Assembly (NCBI GenBank): GCA_046342195.1
Contig: JBKDQE010000042.1
Coordinates: 62,001 to 126,000 of the forward strand
DNA length: 64,000 nt
Direction of reading: 5' to 3'
From: CANHBY01 sp046342195
GTDB lineage: Bacteria; Pseudomonadota; Gammaproteobacteria; Burkholderiales; Burkholderiaceae_C
The notes under the pieces are model-generated. The model was not told the DNA's origin, made no database searches, and was given only the letters and a program-made list of their open reading frames with translations. Of this stretch, positions 1-6,778 are shown one piece after another. Position 1 is the first letter of the stretch. Every line of letters begins with the position of its first letter. Both the position numbers and the translations under genes were made by a program.

Positions 1-12
1 GGACGGTGCGAC

Positions 13-351
13 TCAGGTTAAAACTTTTTCGACGCGAACCCGATGGCGCAAGGGGCTTGAAGGCGGCGCTGCGGAAATCAGAATATCTTCAGGCAGGATG
101 GACGGGCCGATTATATGGCATTCGGCTTGCACGGGGATGCGGTAGGCCCGTACATCGTCGGCTGAGGTATCGATTTGGCCTTCCAGGGTCAGCATCAAGC
201 GATGTAATTGGGCACTGCTGGCCTGGACAAGGAAGACGCTGTACTGAAGCGGAACCCCCCACTTTATCATTTGGCGATGGACTCGCTGCAAGCGTTTGGA
301 GTCCTTGATGTCGTAGCAAACAATCCAGCCGGTGATTTCGTGGAGGCTCAT
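13..351 (-). CDS. cas2: Cas2, CRISPR adaptation protein (ordinary copy)
   Basis: 112-residue Cas2-type protein, the structural partner of Cas1 in the spacer-integration complex. The first strand carries the Cas2 signature WIVCYDI (Asp14), followed by a basic RLQRVHR helix, a PLQYSVF segment and DDVRAYRIP near residue 70, in family order. The HR(Q/F)-type helix and PLQYSVF wording resemble Cas2 proteins of type III loci. It is the last gene of the minus-strand cas operon, 43 bp after the inactive Cas1-like gene; only 12 bases remain to the window edge, so the array is probably further left. It is one of two Cas2 proteins in this locus. The roughly 20 residues after the fold (from about residue 92) are a basic tail of unknown role. 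The family call is firm; the pairing with either Cas1 is unknown. Confidence 0.9.
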   Translation of the reverse strand: MSLHEITGWIVCYDIKDSKRLQRVHRQMIKWGVPLQYSVFLVQASSAQLHRLMLTLEGQIDTSADDVRAYRIPVQAECHIIGPSILPEDILISAAPPSSPLRHRVRVEKVLT

Positions 352-394
352 GGGGTGAATCCAGTCATTGGGGGGGGCGTGGGGGATTGCGAGG

Positions 395-1189
395 TCAGGC
401 GTCGAGTTGTCGTCGAGCGCGGCCTTGCAGGCTTAATAAATGGGTTTGTAATAAATCAGAGCAGCTTCTTGACCAGCCTTCAAACAGCGCCGCAGCCTCG
501 CAGGGGCGATCGATGGCTGCGGCCAAGGGGCCTGAGCAAAGGCTCATGCCCGCCCAGAGTAGTTGAGTCAAGTCTGAGGCCAAGGCAATGGGGTCTTCGG
601 CCAGCCCCCAGTAACGTGGGCGCAGACCCTGTTTGGACAGGCTGGAGGCCACCAGCGCCTCAGCCATGCCGCGTAATCGTTTCGGAAGCACCTCGGCCAC
701 TTCGCCCAAATAAACCCAGGCACGTTTGGCCCGCTGCCACTCTTCCGCAGAAACCGGCGCACCGGCGCTTTCTCGTTCGGCGGCCCAACGATTGAGTACT
801 TGCAGTCGTTCGCGTTTGAGCCAGTGGCCATAAACTTCGGGCCATTCAGGGTCATCGGTGGCCAGGATATCCAAAACGTCCGCCAAGGGGGCGGGCTGGC
901 AACGCACAGGCCAGAGATGGCCCAGTGATTCATCACGGCTGCCCACCCAAGTGATGGCAATGCCTCGCTCCATGCACAGCGCCAGCGCTGCGCCGCTCCA
1001 TTCGGCGTGGATGTTGCTGACAATGCGCAGTAACCTTGTTACTGGAATGCGTTGCACGGATCCAGCCTCATTGTTGATGACCAAGGCCTCGCCCGTGGAG
1101 GTCATTCGGAGCCGCCCGGGGGATGCCAGATACAGCGTTCTGGCATCCACTGTGCGTTGAATCGGGGCCTTGGGTAAATTTTGTGGCAT
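395..1189 (-). CDS. Cas1-like protein lacking catalytic residues
   Basis: 264 residues that align with Cas1 but look catalytically dead. Residues 19-83 match the Cas1 N-terminal beta domain (TLYLASPGRLRM, then ITWVG), and residues 203-207 read ALASDL, the same words seen in the active Cas1 next door. The histidine that should precede this motif is replaced (GLAEDP instead of GFYHRP), the acidic residue after it is replaced (SDLTQL instead of SDLIEP), and the helix with the first metal-binding Glu (GLEG in the neighbour) is missing or much shortened. The protein is about 65 residues shorter than the active copy. The frame is open with no stop or frameshift and sits 23 bp after cas1, so it looks maintained rather than decaying. 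It may be a structural subunit of a mixed Cas1 complex; that is inference. Confidence 0.7.
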   Translation of the reverse strand: MPQNLPKAPIQRTVDARTLYLASPGRLRMTSTGEALVINNEAGSVQRIPVTRLLRIVSNIHAEWSGAALALCMERGIAITWVGSRDESLGHLWPVRCQPAPLADVLDILATDDPEWPEVYGHWLKRERLQVLNRWAAERESAGAPVSAEEWQRAKRAWVYLGEVAEVLPKRLRGMAEALVASSLSKQGLRPRYWGLAEDPIALASDLTQLLWAGMSLCSGPLAAAIDRPCEAAALFEGWSRSCSDLLQTHLLSLQGRARRQLDA

Positions 1190-1212
1190 GTTCGGGTGGC
1201 CTTGGGAGGGGG

Positions 1213-2208
1213 TCAGTCGGCTGCGCTCAAGGGTTCGTCGTCCTCTGGATCGGTGTCAACCCAGGCCGTGCCTTCTTGATGCATGGTTCGGGCGAGATGC
1301 CTGCAGGTATGGCGTAGCCAGCGATGGGCTGTGGGTACTTCGCGTTGCCAGGCGGCATAGAACACACTGCGGCCGGCTTTGCCCAAGAGGCAGGCCCCTC
1401 GATCCAGCGTGAAATGATCGTCTCGCAGGGCCCGCGTGCGAAATTGATCCCAGACCCAAAGGTCAGCCCGTGCGCGGAGCGGTTCGATCAAGTCACTCGC
1501 CAGAGACTCGCGGCCATAAGCCGGCCGGTGATAGAAGCCCAGCAGCGGATCCAGGCCGGCGGCATGGCAGGCCTGGATGGCTTCAACATGCAGCAGGGTG
1601 TAGGCCAGCGACAGGGCTGCATTGGCCGGATCACGGGGGGGCCGGCGGTTGCGGCCGGTGAAGTTCAGGTTGGGGGGCAACACAGCGGCCAGCGCTGAAA
1701 AGTGGGCCCGGGCCGCGGCACCTTCCAGGCCCCTGAGAGACCCTGCACAGGGAGCCTCATGAACCTGGGCACAGAGCGTGGCAATTTGCGCCGACGCATC
1801 AAAAAGTGGCTTTCTGGCATCCGGTCTTGTGGTCATCCAGCGGGATACTGCCCGAATTTGTCGTTGCAGTTTGGCTTGAATAAGCCCTTTCGACCACGCA
1901 AGGCAAAACACAGGGTCGGTGACGCGCTGCGCTTGTGCCATGCGAATCGTGGCATCGTTGTGCGCTGGCCCGAGCACTGTTGCGACATGTCGCCCCATTC
2001 TGGGACTGAACAAGACCGTGGCAACACCGGCTTCGGCCAGCTTCAGCAGCACACTGCTGTCAAGCCGGGTGTGTGCACCTTGAATGATGCAGCGATCGAT
2101 CAAGCGAAGGGGCACGCTGCCCCGGCGCTGGCCGGCTTCATACAGGGTGAGGGCGTCGCCTTCGGTACGAACTTCGAGTTGGGCACGATCAAGGAGCAAT
2201 GTGGCCAT
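1213..2208 (-). CDS. cas1: Cas1 integrase, catalytically complete
   Basis: 331-residue Cas1, the metal-dependent integrase that inserts new spacers at the array leader. The three catalytic positions are visible: Glu162 in RGLEGAAARAHF, His227 in GFYHRPAYGRESL and the acidic pair Asp239/Glu242 in ASDLIEPLR. The N-terminal beta domain (residues 1-80) begins LLLDRAQLEV. Length is normal for the family, and there is no reverse-transcriptase or Cas6 fusion. It lies 17 bp after the divergent cas2 gene and 23 bp before the inactive Cas1-like gene, so the four adaptation genes are almost certainly co-transcribed. The C-terminal tail (about the last 15 residues) is acidic. Confidence 0.95.
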   Translation of the reverse strand: MATLLLDRAQLEVRTEGDALTLYEAGQRRGSVPLRLIDRCIIQGAHTRLDSSVLLKLAEAGVATVLFSPRMGRHVATVLGPAHNDATIRMAQAQRVTDPVFCLAWSKGLIQAKLQRQIRAVSRWMTTRPDARKPLFDASAQIATLCAQVHEAPCAGSLRGLEGAAARAHFSALAAVLPPNLNFTGRNRRPPRDPANAALSLAYTLLHVEAIQACHAAGLDPLLGFYHRPAYGRESLASDLIEPLRARADLWVWDQFRTRALRDDHFTLDRGACLLGKAGRSVFYAAWQREVPTAHRWLRHTCRHLARTMHQEGTAWVDTDPEDDEPLSAAD

Positions 2209-2225
2209 AGGATCAAGGGCTGGCT

Positions 2226-2534
2226 TCAGCCAATGTAGAAGTAGTCGGGGTCGCAGGGGGCCTGGCCGCAGCCGATGGCATGGGTGCGGCTGCGGGGGTC
2301 CAGACGAATCAAGGCGAAGCGGTCTTGGGTGTCAAGGTAATTGGGCATTTCAGCCAATAAAGCCTGTTTCTCGCTCAAGGTGAGCCAAACTTCATGAACG
2401 CTCTTTTGCCCCCCGGTGGCATGAGCCCGCAAACGTTTGAGGACAGCGGCCCGGCGACGGGTGATCTGGATATCGTAGGCAGCAAGGTAAAGCTGACGAT
2501 GCATGGTGACCAAATGAAGTTTGGGTGAGGCCAT
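2226..2534 (-). CDS. cas2: Divergent Cas2-like protein
   Basis: About 102 residues. The Cas2 fold is recognisable: LYLAAYDI gives the first strand with the conserved Asp (Asp21), followed by a basic helix TRRRAAVLKRL, GQKSVHEVWLT (compare RVQ-SVFE-type in ordinary Cas2) and DRFALIRLDPR for the fourth strand, ending IGCGQAPCDPDYFYIG. It is clearly a different lineage from the other Cas2 at the end of the operon. The start is uncertain: the ATG at 2534 is used because a weak AGG lies upstream; an ATG at 2504 would give a shorter product closer to usual Cas2 lengths. It is the first gene of the adaptation group, separated from the CARF nuclease by a spacer with two hairpins. Whether it pairs with the active or the inactive Cas1 cannot be read from sequence. 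Confidence 0.8.
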   Translation of the reverse strand: MASPKLHLVTMHRQLYLAAYDIQITRRRAAVLKRLRAHATGGQKSVHEVWLTLSEKQALLAEMPNYLDTQDRFALIRLDPRSRTHAIGCGQAPCDPDYFYIG

Positions 2535-2563
2535 TATTGGGCCTAGACTTGCATCACCTTCAA

Positions 2564-2577
2564 TTGGCAAGCTTGCA
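2564..2577. promoter_or_regulatory. Dyad TTGGCAAGCTTGCA upstream of adaptation genes
   Basis: TTGGCAAGCTTGCA shares 13 bases (TTGGCAAGCTTGC) with the perfect 16-bp palindrome at 13006-13021 upstream of cmr1. It lies about 30 bp upstream of the likely start of the divergent cas2. Two copies, each ahead of a functional block of the same locus, suggest a shared operator; no regulator has been shown to bind. Confidence 0.35.
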
Positions 2578-2585
2578 TTTTTATT

Positions 2586-2644
2586 CCATAGGCTGGGGGT
2601 GCCTATGGCTACCTTGTGGATGCTGCGACTGGGCGCAGCATCCA
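2586..2644 (-). promoter_or_regulatory. Two tandem stem-loops before the adaptation genes
   Basis: The 2535-2651 spacer holds two strong hairpins. One is CCATAGGC (2586-2593) pairing with GCCTATGG (2601-2608) around a 7-base loop. The other is an 11-bp perfect stem, 2617-2627 with 2634-2644, around the loop ACTGGG. Neither is followed by a clean T run on the minus strand, so they are not textbook terminators. They may limit read-through from the interference genes, stabilise mRNA ends or form a processing site. Their position at the interference/adaptation boundary is the main reason to note them. Confidence 0.5.
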
Positions 2645-2651
2645 GGGCGAA

Positions 2652-3824
2652 TCATTTCATTGACTTCAGCCAAATACGACTAATTTGGCCTTTGAGGTTG
2701 CCCAATGCGCGGTGAGCCACGATTTCGATTCCGGCGTTGCGGGCCCTGTCTTGGTTGGCCTTGTGGGCAGAGAGTGCTCCGCGGTAGTCTAAAATCATGG
2801 CGCGGGTGCGCAAGCCACCAATTTTTCGGAGGGCTTCGAGTTTGTACAGGGCTTCGGTGGCCTTGTCTTCTCCGCTGGCACCTTCGGTGGCCAAATTGGC
2901 GGTCTTGCACTCAAGCAGGTGCAGCGTGTGGCGGTACAGAAAGGCGACATCGATTTCATTTTTGGTTTTTCCATCAGGATGCACCAGTTTCAGGTTCAGT
3001 GCGATGTCGGTGATGCCTGGATTGATACCACGCAGATCGTTGATGATATTGTGGGCATAGAGTTCGAGCCAGCCGCCGTTCACGAAGGCCCGACTGGCCT
3101 CATTCGGGAATTGAATTTGGCGCTTGCCACGCCGTGAGAGCTGCCCTGCCTGCTCGAACAAGGTGATCAATTCGTCTAGGGCAATGGAGTCGGCGTCACG
3201 ATCAGTCAATTCGTCGCGCAGTTGTTGGCGGGATGAATTTGAGGCTGCCAGCCGGTTCAGGATGCCCAAGGCCCCTCCGTGATCTCCCACATGGTCGATG
3301 ATGCGAGCGGCAAGATCTCGTTGTTCCCGGCTGGTCACGGGGTGCTGCTGGTCTTCGACCTGGAAGCCATGCGCATTCAGGAATTCATGTACTTTCATCG
3401 AGGCTTTTAAGGGCTGTTTGGTCGTACCCTCCCCAATCATGATCACTTCGTCGCTGTCGATGTTTACGTAAAATACGGGTTTTGCATCCAAAGCAAAGAC
3501 CTGTTGCGCAGCCACGGCCATGATTTTGGTGCCGCCAGTGACATTGAGCGCCACCAGGCCAGCGTTGGCATTGGCCGCAAGAAATTCCAGAAAGGCCTCT
3601 GAGAGGGCTGAATAATCGTAAGCATCAGGCAGTAACAGGGTTTCAACCACCAGCCCAGATACTTTTTTGCGCAGCACCTGACGCAGGCTCTCTGCGGCCT
3701 TTTCCATTTTGGGGGTGGTGGCAAGAACCACCCGACGCGGCCGCCAAGAGGGGTCGATGACGGGCAAGAGGTTGGGCGTGGCTTGTTCTGAGACCAAGCA
3801 TAAGTGGGTGTCAAAGGGTGTCAT
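2652..3824 (-). CDS. Card1/Can2-type CARF nuclease
   Basis: About 390 residues: an N-terminal CARF domain and a C-terminal PD-(D/E)XK nuclease, the layout of Card1/Can2 (DUF1887) effectors, which are activated by cyclic tetra-adenylate and cut nucleic acids. The CARF signature LNVTGGTKIMAVAA is at residues 93-106 and opens with LCLVSEQATPNLLP as in the family. The nuclease core shows GGWLELY (Glu254), NEIDVAF (Asp292) and LLECKT (Glu305, Lys307), so the active site looks whole. The start is uncertain: the ATG at 3824 fits the family N-terminus, while a GTG at 3854 would add ten residues. The gene lies just downstream of csx16. As Cas10 has an intact GGDD motif, this is the expected signal-driven effector. 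Nuclease preference (DNA or RNA) cannot be told. Confidence 0.88.
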   Translation of the reverse strand: MTPFDTHLCLVSEQATPNLLPVIDPSWRPRRVVLATTPKMEKAAESLRQVLRKKVSGLVVETLLLPDAYDYSALSEAFLEFLAANANAGLVALNVTGGTKIMAVAAQQVFALDAKPVFYVNIDSDEVIMIGEGTTKQPLKASMKVHEFLNAHGFQVEDQQHPVTSREQRDLAARIIDHVGDHGGALGILNRLAASNSSRQQLRDELTDRDADSIALDELITLFEQAGQLSRRGKRQIQFPNEASRAFVNGGWLELYAHNIINDLRGINPGITDIALNLKLVHPDGKTKNEIDVAFLYRHTLHLLECKTANLATEGASGEDKATEALYKLEALRKIGGLRTRAMILDYRGALSAHKANQDRARNAGIEIVAHRALGNLKGQISRIWLKSMK

Positions 3825-3860
3825 GGTGAGGTTTTTGGAGTTTTGATCGGTCACTGATGT

Positions 3861-4160
3861 CTAATTCATGCGGCCTTTGGCCACGAAGTATGGCTCCAGG
3901 CTGGCCCCGAATTTGTCAAGGTCATCGGCTTGTAATTCAAGGCCCCGTGCTTCCATGGGGAGGTCGAGCCGCAGGTGCAGATAGCGGCCACCGCGCTCAC
4001 ACACGCAGGCGGCCAGTTGCACGGGCAAGGTGCCGATTACGGTGTCACCGGCCTGAATGATTTCTGGATCCAGGTGTTGAACCCAGCGTTCCACGGTCAG
4101 GCCCTGCCGTTGTGCCCAGGCCACTGCGCCCGGGTGTCTTGAAACAAACCATACTGTCAT
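3861..4160 (-). CDS. csx16: Csx16 family protein, probable ring nuclease
   Basis: 99 residues matching the small Csx16 (VVA1548-type) family: opening MTVWFVSRHPGAVAWAQRQG, then GDTVIGTLPVQLAACVCERG and YLHLRLDLP. Csx16 occurs in type III loci and has recently been reported as a ring nuclease that linearises cyclic oligoadenylate, switching off the response. The start ATG overlaps the cas6 stop by 4 bases (ATGA), so the two are translationally linked. It sits between cas6 and the CARF nuclease, a sensible place for an off-switch of that effector. The family call rests on recognising the sequence pattern; activity is not shown here. Confidence 0.8.
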   Translation of the reverse strand: MTVWFVSRHPGAVAWAQRQGLTVERWVQHLDPEIIQAGDTVIGTLPVQLAACVCERGGRYLHLRLDLPMEARGLELQADDLDKFGASLEPYFVAKGRMN

Positions 4161-5182
4161 GCGATACAGCTCTCATGATCATCTGCGTCAGCAGAATGAA
4201 ATTCAAGTTGATAAGCCCCCATGCCCATCGTGGCGTTCTTGCCAAGGTGCAGCCATTGGCCCAGTTCCAGCCAGGGCATGAGGGGAAAAAGATCACCATG
4301 CAGCACCCAAGGGCCGACCACGCCGCCCAGCGTCATTTCCTGCTTTTGACGGGAGGAGTAACGGGTCCAGTCTTTCCAGTGGAGGGCGCGATGATCGGCA
4401 TGCAGTGTTTCGGCGTGAGTGAGCAGTGCCGGGATGTCCAAGGGGGGGTGGGTGACGCCCAGGTGCAATTCGAGCATCAGGCGCACACGGCGCAACAGGT
4501 GGGTGGTAAATACCCGAGGCGAGAGTTCACGCACACCAAGGGGCCGGCCATCGTTCTGCAGGCGCAGCGGCGTTTGAAGGTGAATGGTCGCGGTTGTGGA
4601 GCCGTGCTGGCGTTCTGGTATCCACTGCCATTCGGTGGGGTGCGCAATGAGGCGGCCGCAGGAAAAGTCCCAGGCCTGATGGAGGGCTCCGCGGGCATCA
4701 ATGGCATCCAATGCCAGCAGCTCGCCTGATGCCCGTACGGATTCCTTGCCCCAACCCTGGCGCAATGAGCGTTGCCAGGCTTGCGCCACCAATGGCAGTT
4801 GCCGGAGTGTGTCCGCACCGGCCAGAACGATATGCCAAGATAAAGTTTGGCCTGCGGGCAGGTGCCGGGTATGAAGGCTTGGAGGCTCAATCACGTAAGG
4901 GTTGGGGACTTGGCTGAAGCGCTGAGCCAAGAGCGTCTGTCGGGGTGGCATTTCAAAAATGGCCGGGTACGGGCATGTTCGCCACAGCGTGCAGGGCTTG
5001 CACTCAGGCAGCCCTGTCAGGCATGCTGTGCGCTTGAGCGCTGCACCAAACACCCCTCGCAATAAAGACCCGGCGTAGTCGGGCAAGGTCAGGTCGCTGC
5101 GAAAAGCCGCTGTGAGGCGGTAGCGGGTGAGGGGAAGGGGGGGCATGTGCCAGGCCCCCGTGCAAGACAAGCGCTGAGTCAT
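4157..5182 (-). CDS. cas6: Cas6, pre-crRNA endoribonuclease (RAMP)
   Basis: 341-residue RAMP protein of the Cas6 group that matures the CRISPR transcript. Near the N-terminus, LPDYAGSLLRGVFGAAL and a cysteine cluster (CKPCTLWRTCPYPAIF, about residues 61-76) are typical of Cas6 proteins serving type III systems. Near the C-terminus, LGKNATMGMGAYQLEF is the glycine-rich RAMP loop that binds RNA. The start used is the ATG at 5182, 4 bp after the cmr6 stop; an internal ATG at 5146 is an alternative. It is the only crRNA-processing enzyme in the locus. The general acid/base residues cannot be assigned with confidence from sequence alone. Confidence 0.88.
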   Translation of the reverse strand: MTQRLSCTGAWHMPPLPLTRYRLTAAFRSDLTLPDYAGSLLRGVFGAALKRTACLTGLPECKPCTLWRTCPYPAIFEMPPRQTLLAQRFSQVPNPYVIEPPSLHTRHLPAGQTLSWHIVLAGADTLRQLPLVAQAWQRSLRQGWGKESVRASGELLALDAIDARGALHQAWDFSCGRLIAHPTEWQWIPERQHGSTTATIHLQTPLRLQNDGRPLGVRELSPRVFTTHLLRRVRLMLELHLGVTHPPLDIPALLTHAETLHADHRALHWKDWTRYSSRQKQEMTLGGVVGPWVLHGDLFPLMPWLELGQWLHLGKNATMGMGAYQLEFHSADADDHESCIA

Positions 5183-5186
5183 GGGA

Positions 5187-6362
5187 TTACTGGAGCCACT
5201 TCAAGACTTGGAGGGTTTCTTGATGATGGTGGTCTTTCTGGGGGTCTTTTTTCTCGGTCTTTTCACGCCAGCGGCCCTGTTGCTGCATAAGTATGCGCAG
5301 CCGCCGGGCAATTTCCAAACGGTACTCAGGGCATTGGCCATTTTTGAGGATACTGAAAAGCACCGCGCGCTCGTCCTGATTTTTGTCGATGCGTTGATCG
5401 AAGAGGTCGGCGATGGCTCGTTCTGCGGGCGACATCAGGGATTTTTCTGCCAGCCGTTTGGCTTCCTCAGCGGCGGCTTGCTGGGTCTTTTTCCGTGTTT
5501 CAAGGGCCAAGCCTGTTTGCCCATGGCGCTTTTGATCGATGGCCATGGCGCCGTAGCCCACCGCAGTTTTGGCGCCAAAACCCAGCCACTCAAAGGCATG
5601 TTTCAAGGCGGCTTCGATCAGTGGCTTCCAGCCCCCGGTTTCGGCAAGTGAATGGTTTTGGCGGCTCAGTAACGGGTGATCGCAGAGAATATGAAAATCA
5701 AATTCTGAGCGGGGCGGCACCGCCAGGAAGTGGATGGGGTTGGGGCTGCCCGAGTCATGTGGGGACTCTTCCTTTTGGTGATAATGGCTTTGATGAGGGG
5801 TCATGACTTCGACCACCAGGGCGTCGCCGTTCATTTCGGGAAACACATCCCAGAAGCTCAGTGCTCCACGAAAAGCGCGGTCGTTGTCTTCGGTGGAGGC
5901 CGTTCCGAAGAGGGCCTCGATGGATGAATCATTCCAGCCGAAAGTGTCGCCCCATTCGCCACTCGCCAGCTCAGTGGCAGCCTGGCGCAACACACCTTTT
6001 ACCCCGCTGCCAGCCAGGTAAGGCAAGCCATAAGGGTTGAGAAAGGCAAAACCATTTTCGAGGGGGTGTTCATTGCCCAAGCCCGTCGAAAAGGGAGCGA
6101 TTGACACGGCTTCACAGCGCAGCAAATGGTTGCTTTCCAGCAGGGATAGGGCTTGATCGTTTTGGCGAAACCGTAAGGCTTTCAGCAATTCAAGATCATG
6201 GTGGCTCAGTTTGCTGGCCTGCTTGAGGGCCTCCTTTTTATGTTGACTCACCCATGACCAAGAGGAATCGAGGAATGACAAATACATGCCAAATTTCAGC
6301 CCCGGCGAGGCTTGGGTCAGGTCTTGTTTTTGCAGGTATTCAGGCAGTGCGGCCATGGCCAT
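5187..6362 (-). CDS. cmr6: Cmr6, type III-B RAMP subunit
   Basis: 391-residue Cmr6, the RAMP subunit that caps the 3' end of crRNA in the Cmr complex. The RAMP signature GSGVKGVLRQAATEL is near residue 120, after PFSTGLGNEHPLENGFAFLNPYG in family style, and EWLGFGAKTAVGYG (about residue 255) is the second glycine-rich loop. The start ATG at 6362 has GGGGAGAA a few bases upstream, inside the end of cmr5. The protein is longer than the usual Cmr6 because of a charged C-terminal extension from about residue 275, rich in Lys, Glu and Gln and likely helical. Its neighbours cmr5 and cas6 are spaced by only 1 and 4 bp. Confidence 0.92.
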   Translation of the reverse strand: MAMAALPEYLQKQDLTQASPGLKFGMYLSFLDSSWSWVSQHKKEALKQASKLSHHDLELLKALRFRQNDQALSLLESNHLLRCEAVSIAPFSTGLGNEHPLENGFAFLNPYGLPYLAGSGVKGVLRQAATELASGEWGDTFGWNDSSIEALFGTASTEDNDRAFRGALSFWDVFPEMNGDALVVEVMTPHQSHYHQKEESPHDSGSPNPIHFLAVPPRSEFDFHILCDHPLLSRQNHSLAETGGWKPLIEAALKHAFEWLGFGAKTAVGYGAMAIDQKRHGQTGLALETRKKTQQAAAEEAKRLAEKSLMSPAERAIADLFDQRIDKNQDERAVLFSILKNGQCPEYRLEIARRLRILMQQQGRWREKTEKKDPQKDHHHQETLQVLKWLQ

Positions 6363-6363
6363 G

Positions 6364-6774
6364 TTATTTCTCCCCATGGCTGGCCGCAGGCGCCATTTGG
6401 CGCAGCCAACGCAGCCAGGCAAAGGCTTCGGTGGTGATCATTTGAAAGGTGTGTGGCGGGGCTTCCATCAGGCCGTTCATGAAGAGGTCGAATTGGGCGC
6501 TGGGAAGATTTTGCTTGAACCGTTCATGCAGCCAATTTCGAAGATGCTCACCCAGTAATTTGTGGTGAGTGTCTTTGTTGCCTTTTTCGTGCAGAAAAAC
6601 CAGCACCTGCATCAAGCCGCTGTTCATGATGAGGGCCGGCAAGCCTTTGGCAAGATTCTGGTAAGCGGGCTGGCAAGTGGGCTGGCAGCATTTCCAGGCA
6701 TGAGCAGCTCGTTGTTGTTCCAAGGTATGAGCAGCTCGTTTTTGTTCCAAGGTTTCGACGATGGGTTTGTTCAT
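6364..6774 (-). CDS. cmr5: Cmr5, type III-B small subunit
   Basis: 136-residue helical protein in the Cmr5 position, the small subunit that lines the target-RNA channel of the Cmr filament. The start ATG at 6774 lies 4 bp after the cmr4 stop. The family pattern is seen in QKRAAHAWK near the N-terminus, NLAKGLPALIMNSGLMQVLVFL in the middle and a C-terminal EAFAWLRWLRQMA helix. The N-terminus carries a tandem copy of nine residues (TLEQKRAAH then TLEQQRAAH), produced by a 27-bp repeat at 6694-6747, so this copy has one extra helical turn set compared with what is usual. The frame remains open. Confidence 0.9.
   Translation of the reverse strand: MNKPIVETLEQKRAAHTLEQQRAAHAWKCCQPTCQPAYQNLAKGLPALIMNSGLMQVLVFLHEKGNKDTHHKLLGEHLRNWLHERFKQNLPSAQFDLFMNGLMEAPPHTFQMITTEAFAWLRWLRQMAPAASHGEK
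6694..6747 (-). repeat. 27-bp tandem duplication inside cmr5
   Basis: Two adjacent 27-base units (6694-6720 and 6721-6747) differ at three positions and encode the doubled TLEQ(K/Q)RAAH words in Cmr5. The length is a multiple of three, so the frame is kept. Confidence 0.85.
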
Positions 6775-6778
6775 GATC

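Noticed and set aside
395..1189. The second cas1 as a broken pseudogene of the first
   Set aside because: The frame is open end to end, it keeps the N-terminal domain and the ALASDL words, and the changes are substitutions and a loss of one helix region rather than stops; a maintained inactive paralog fits better.
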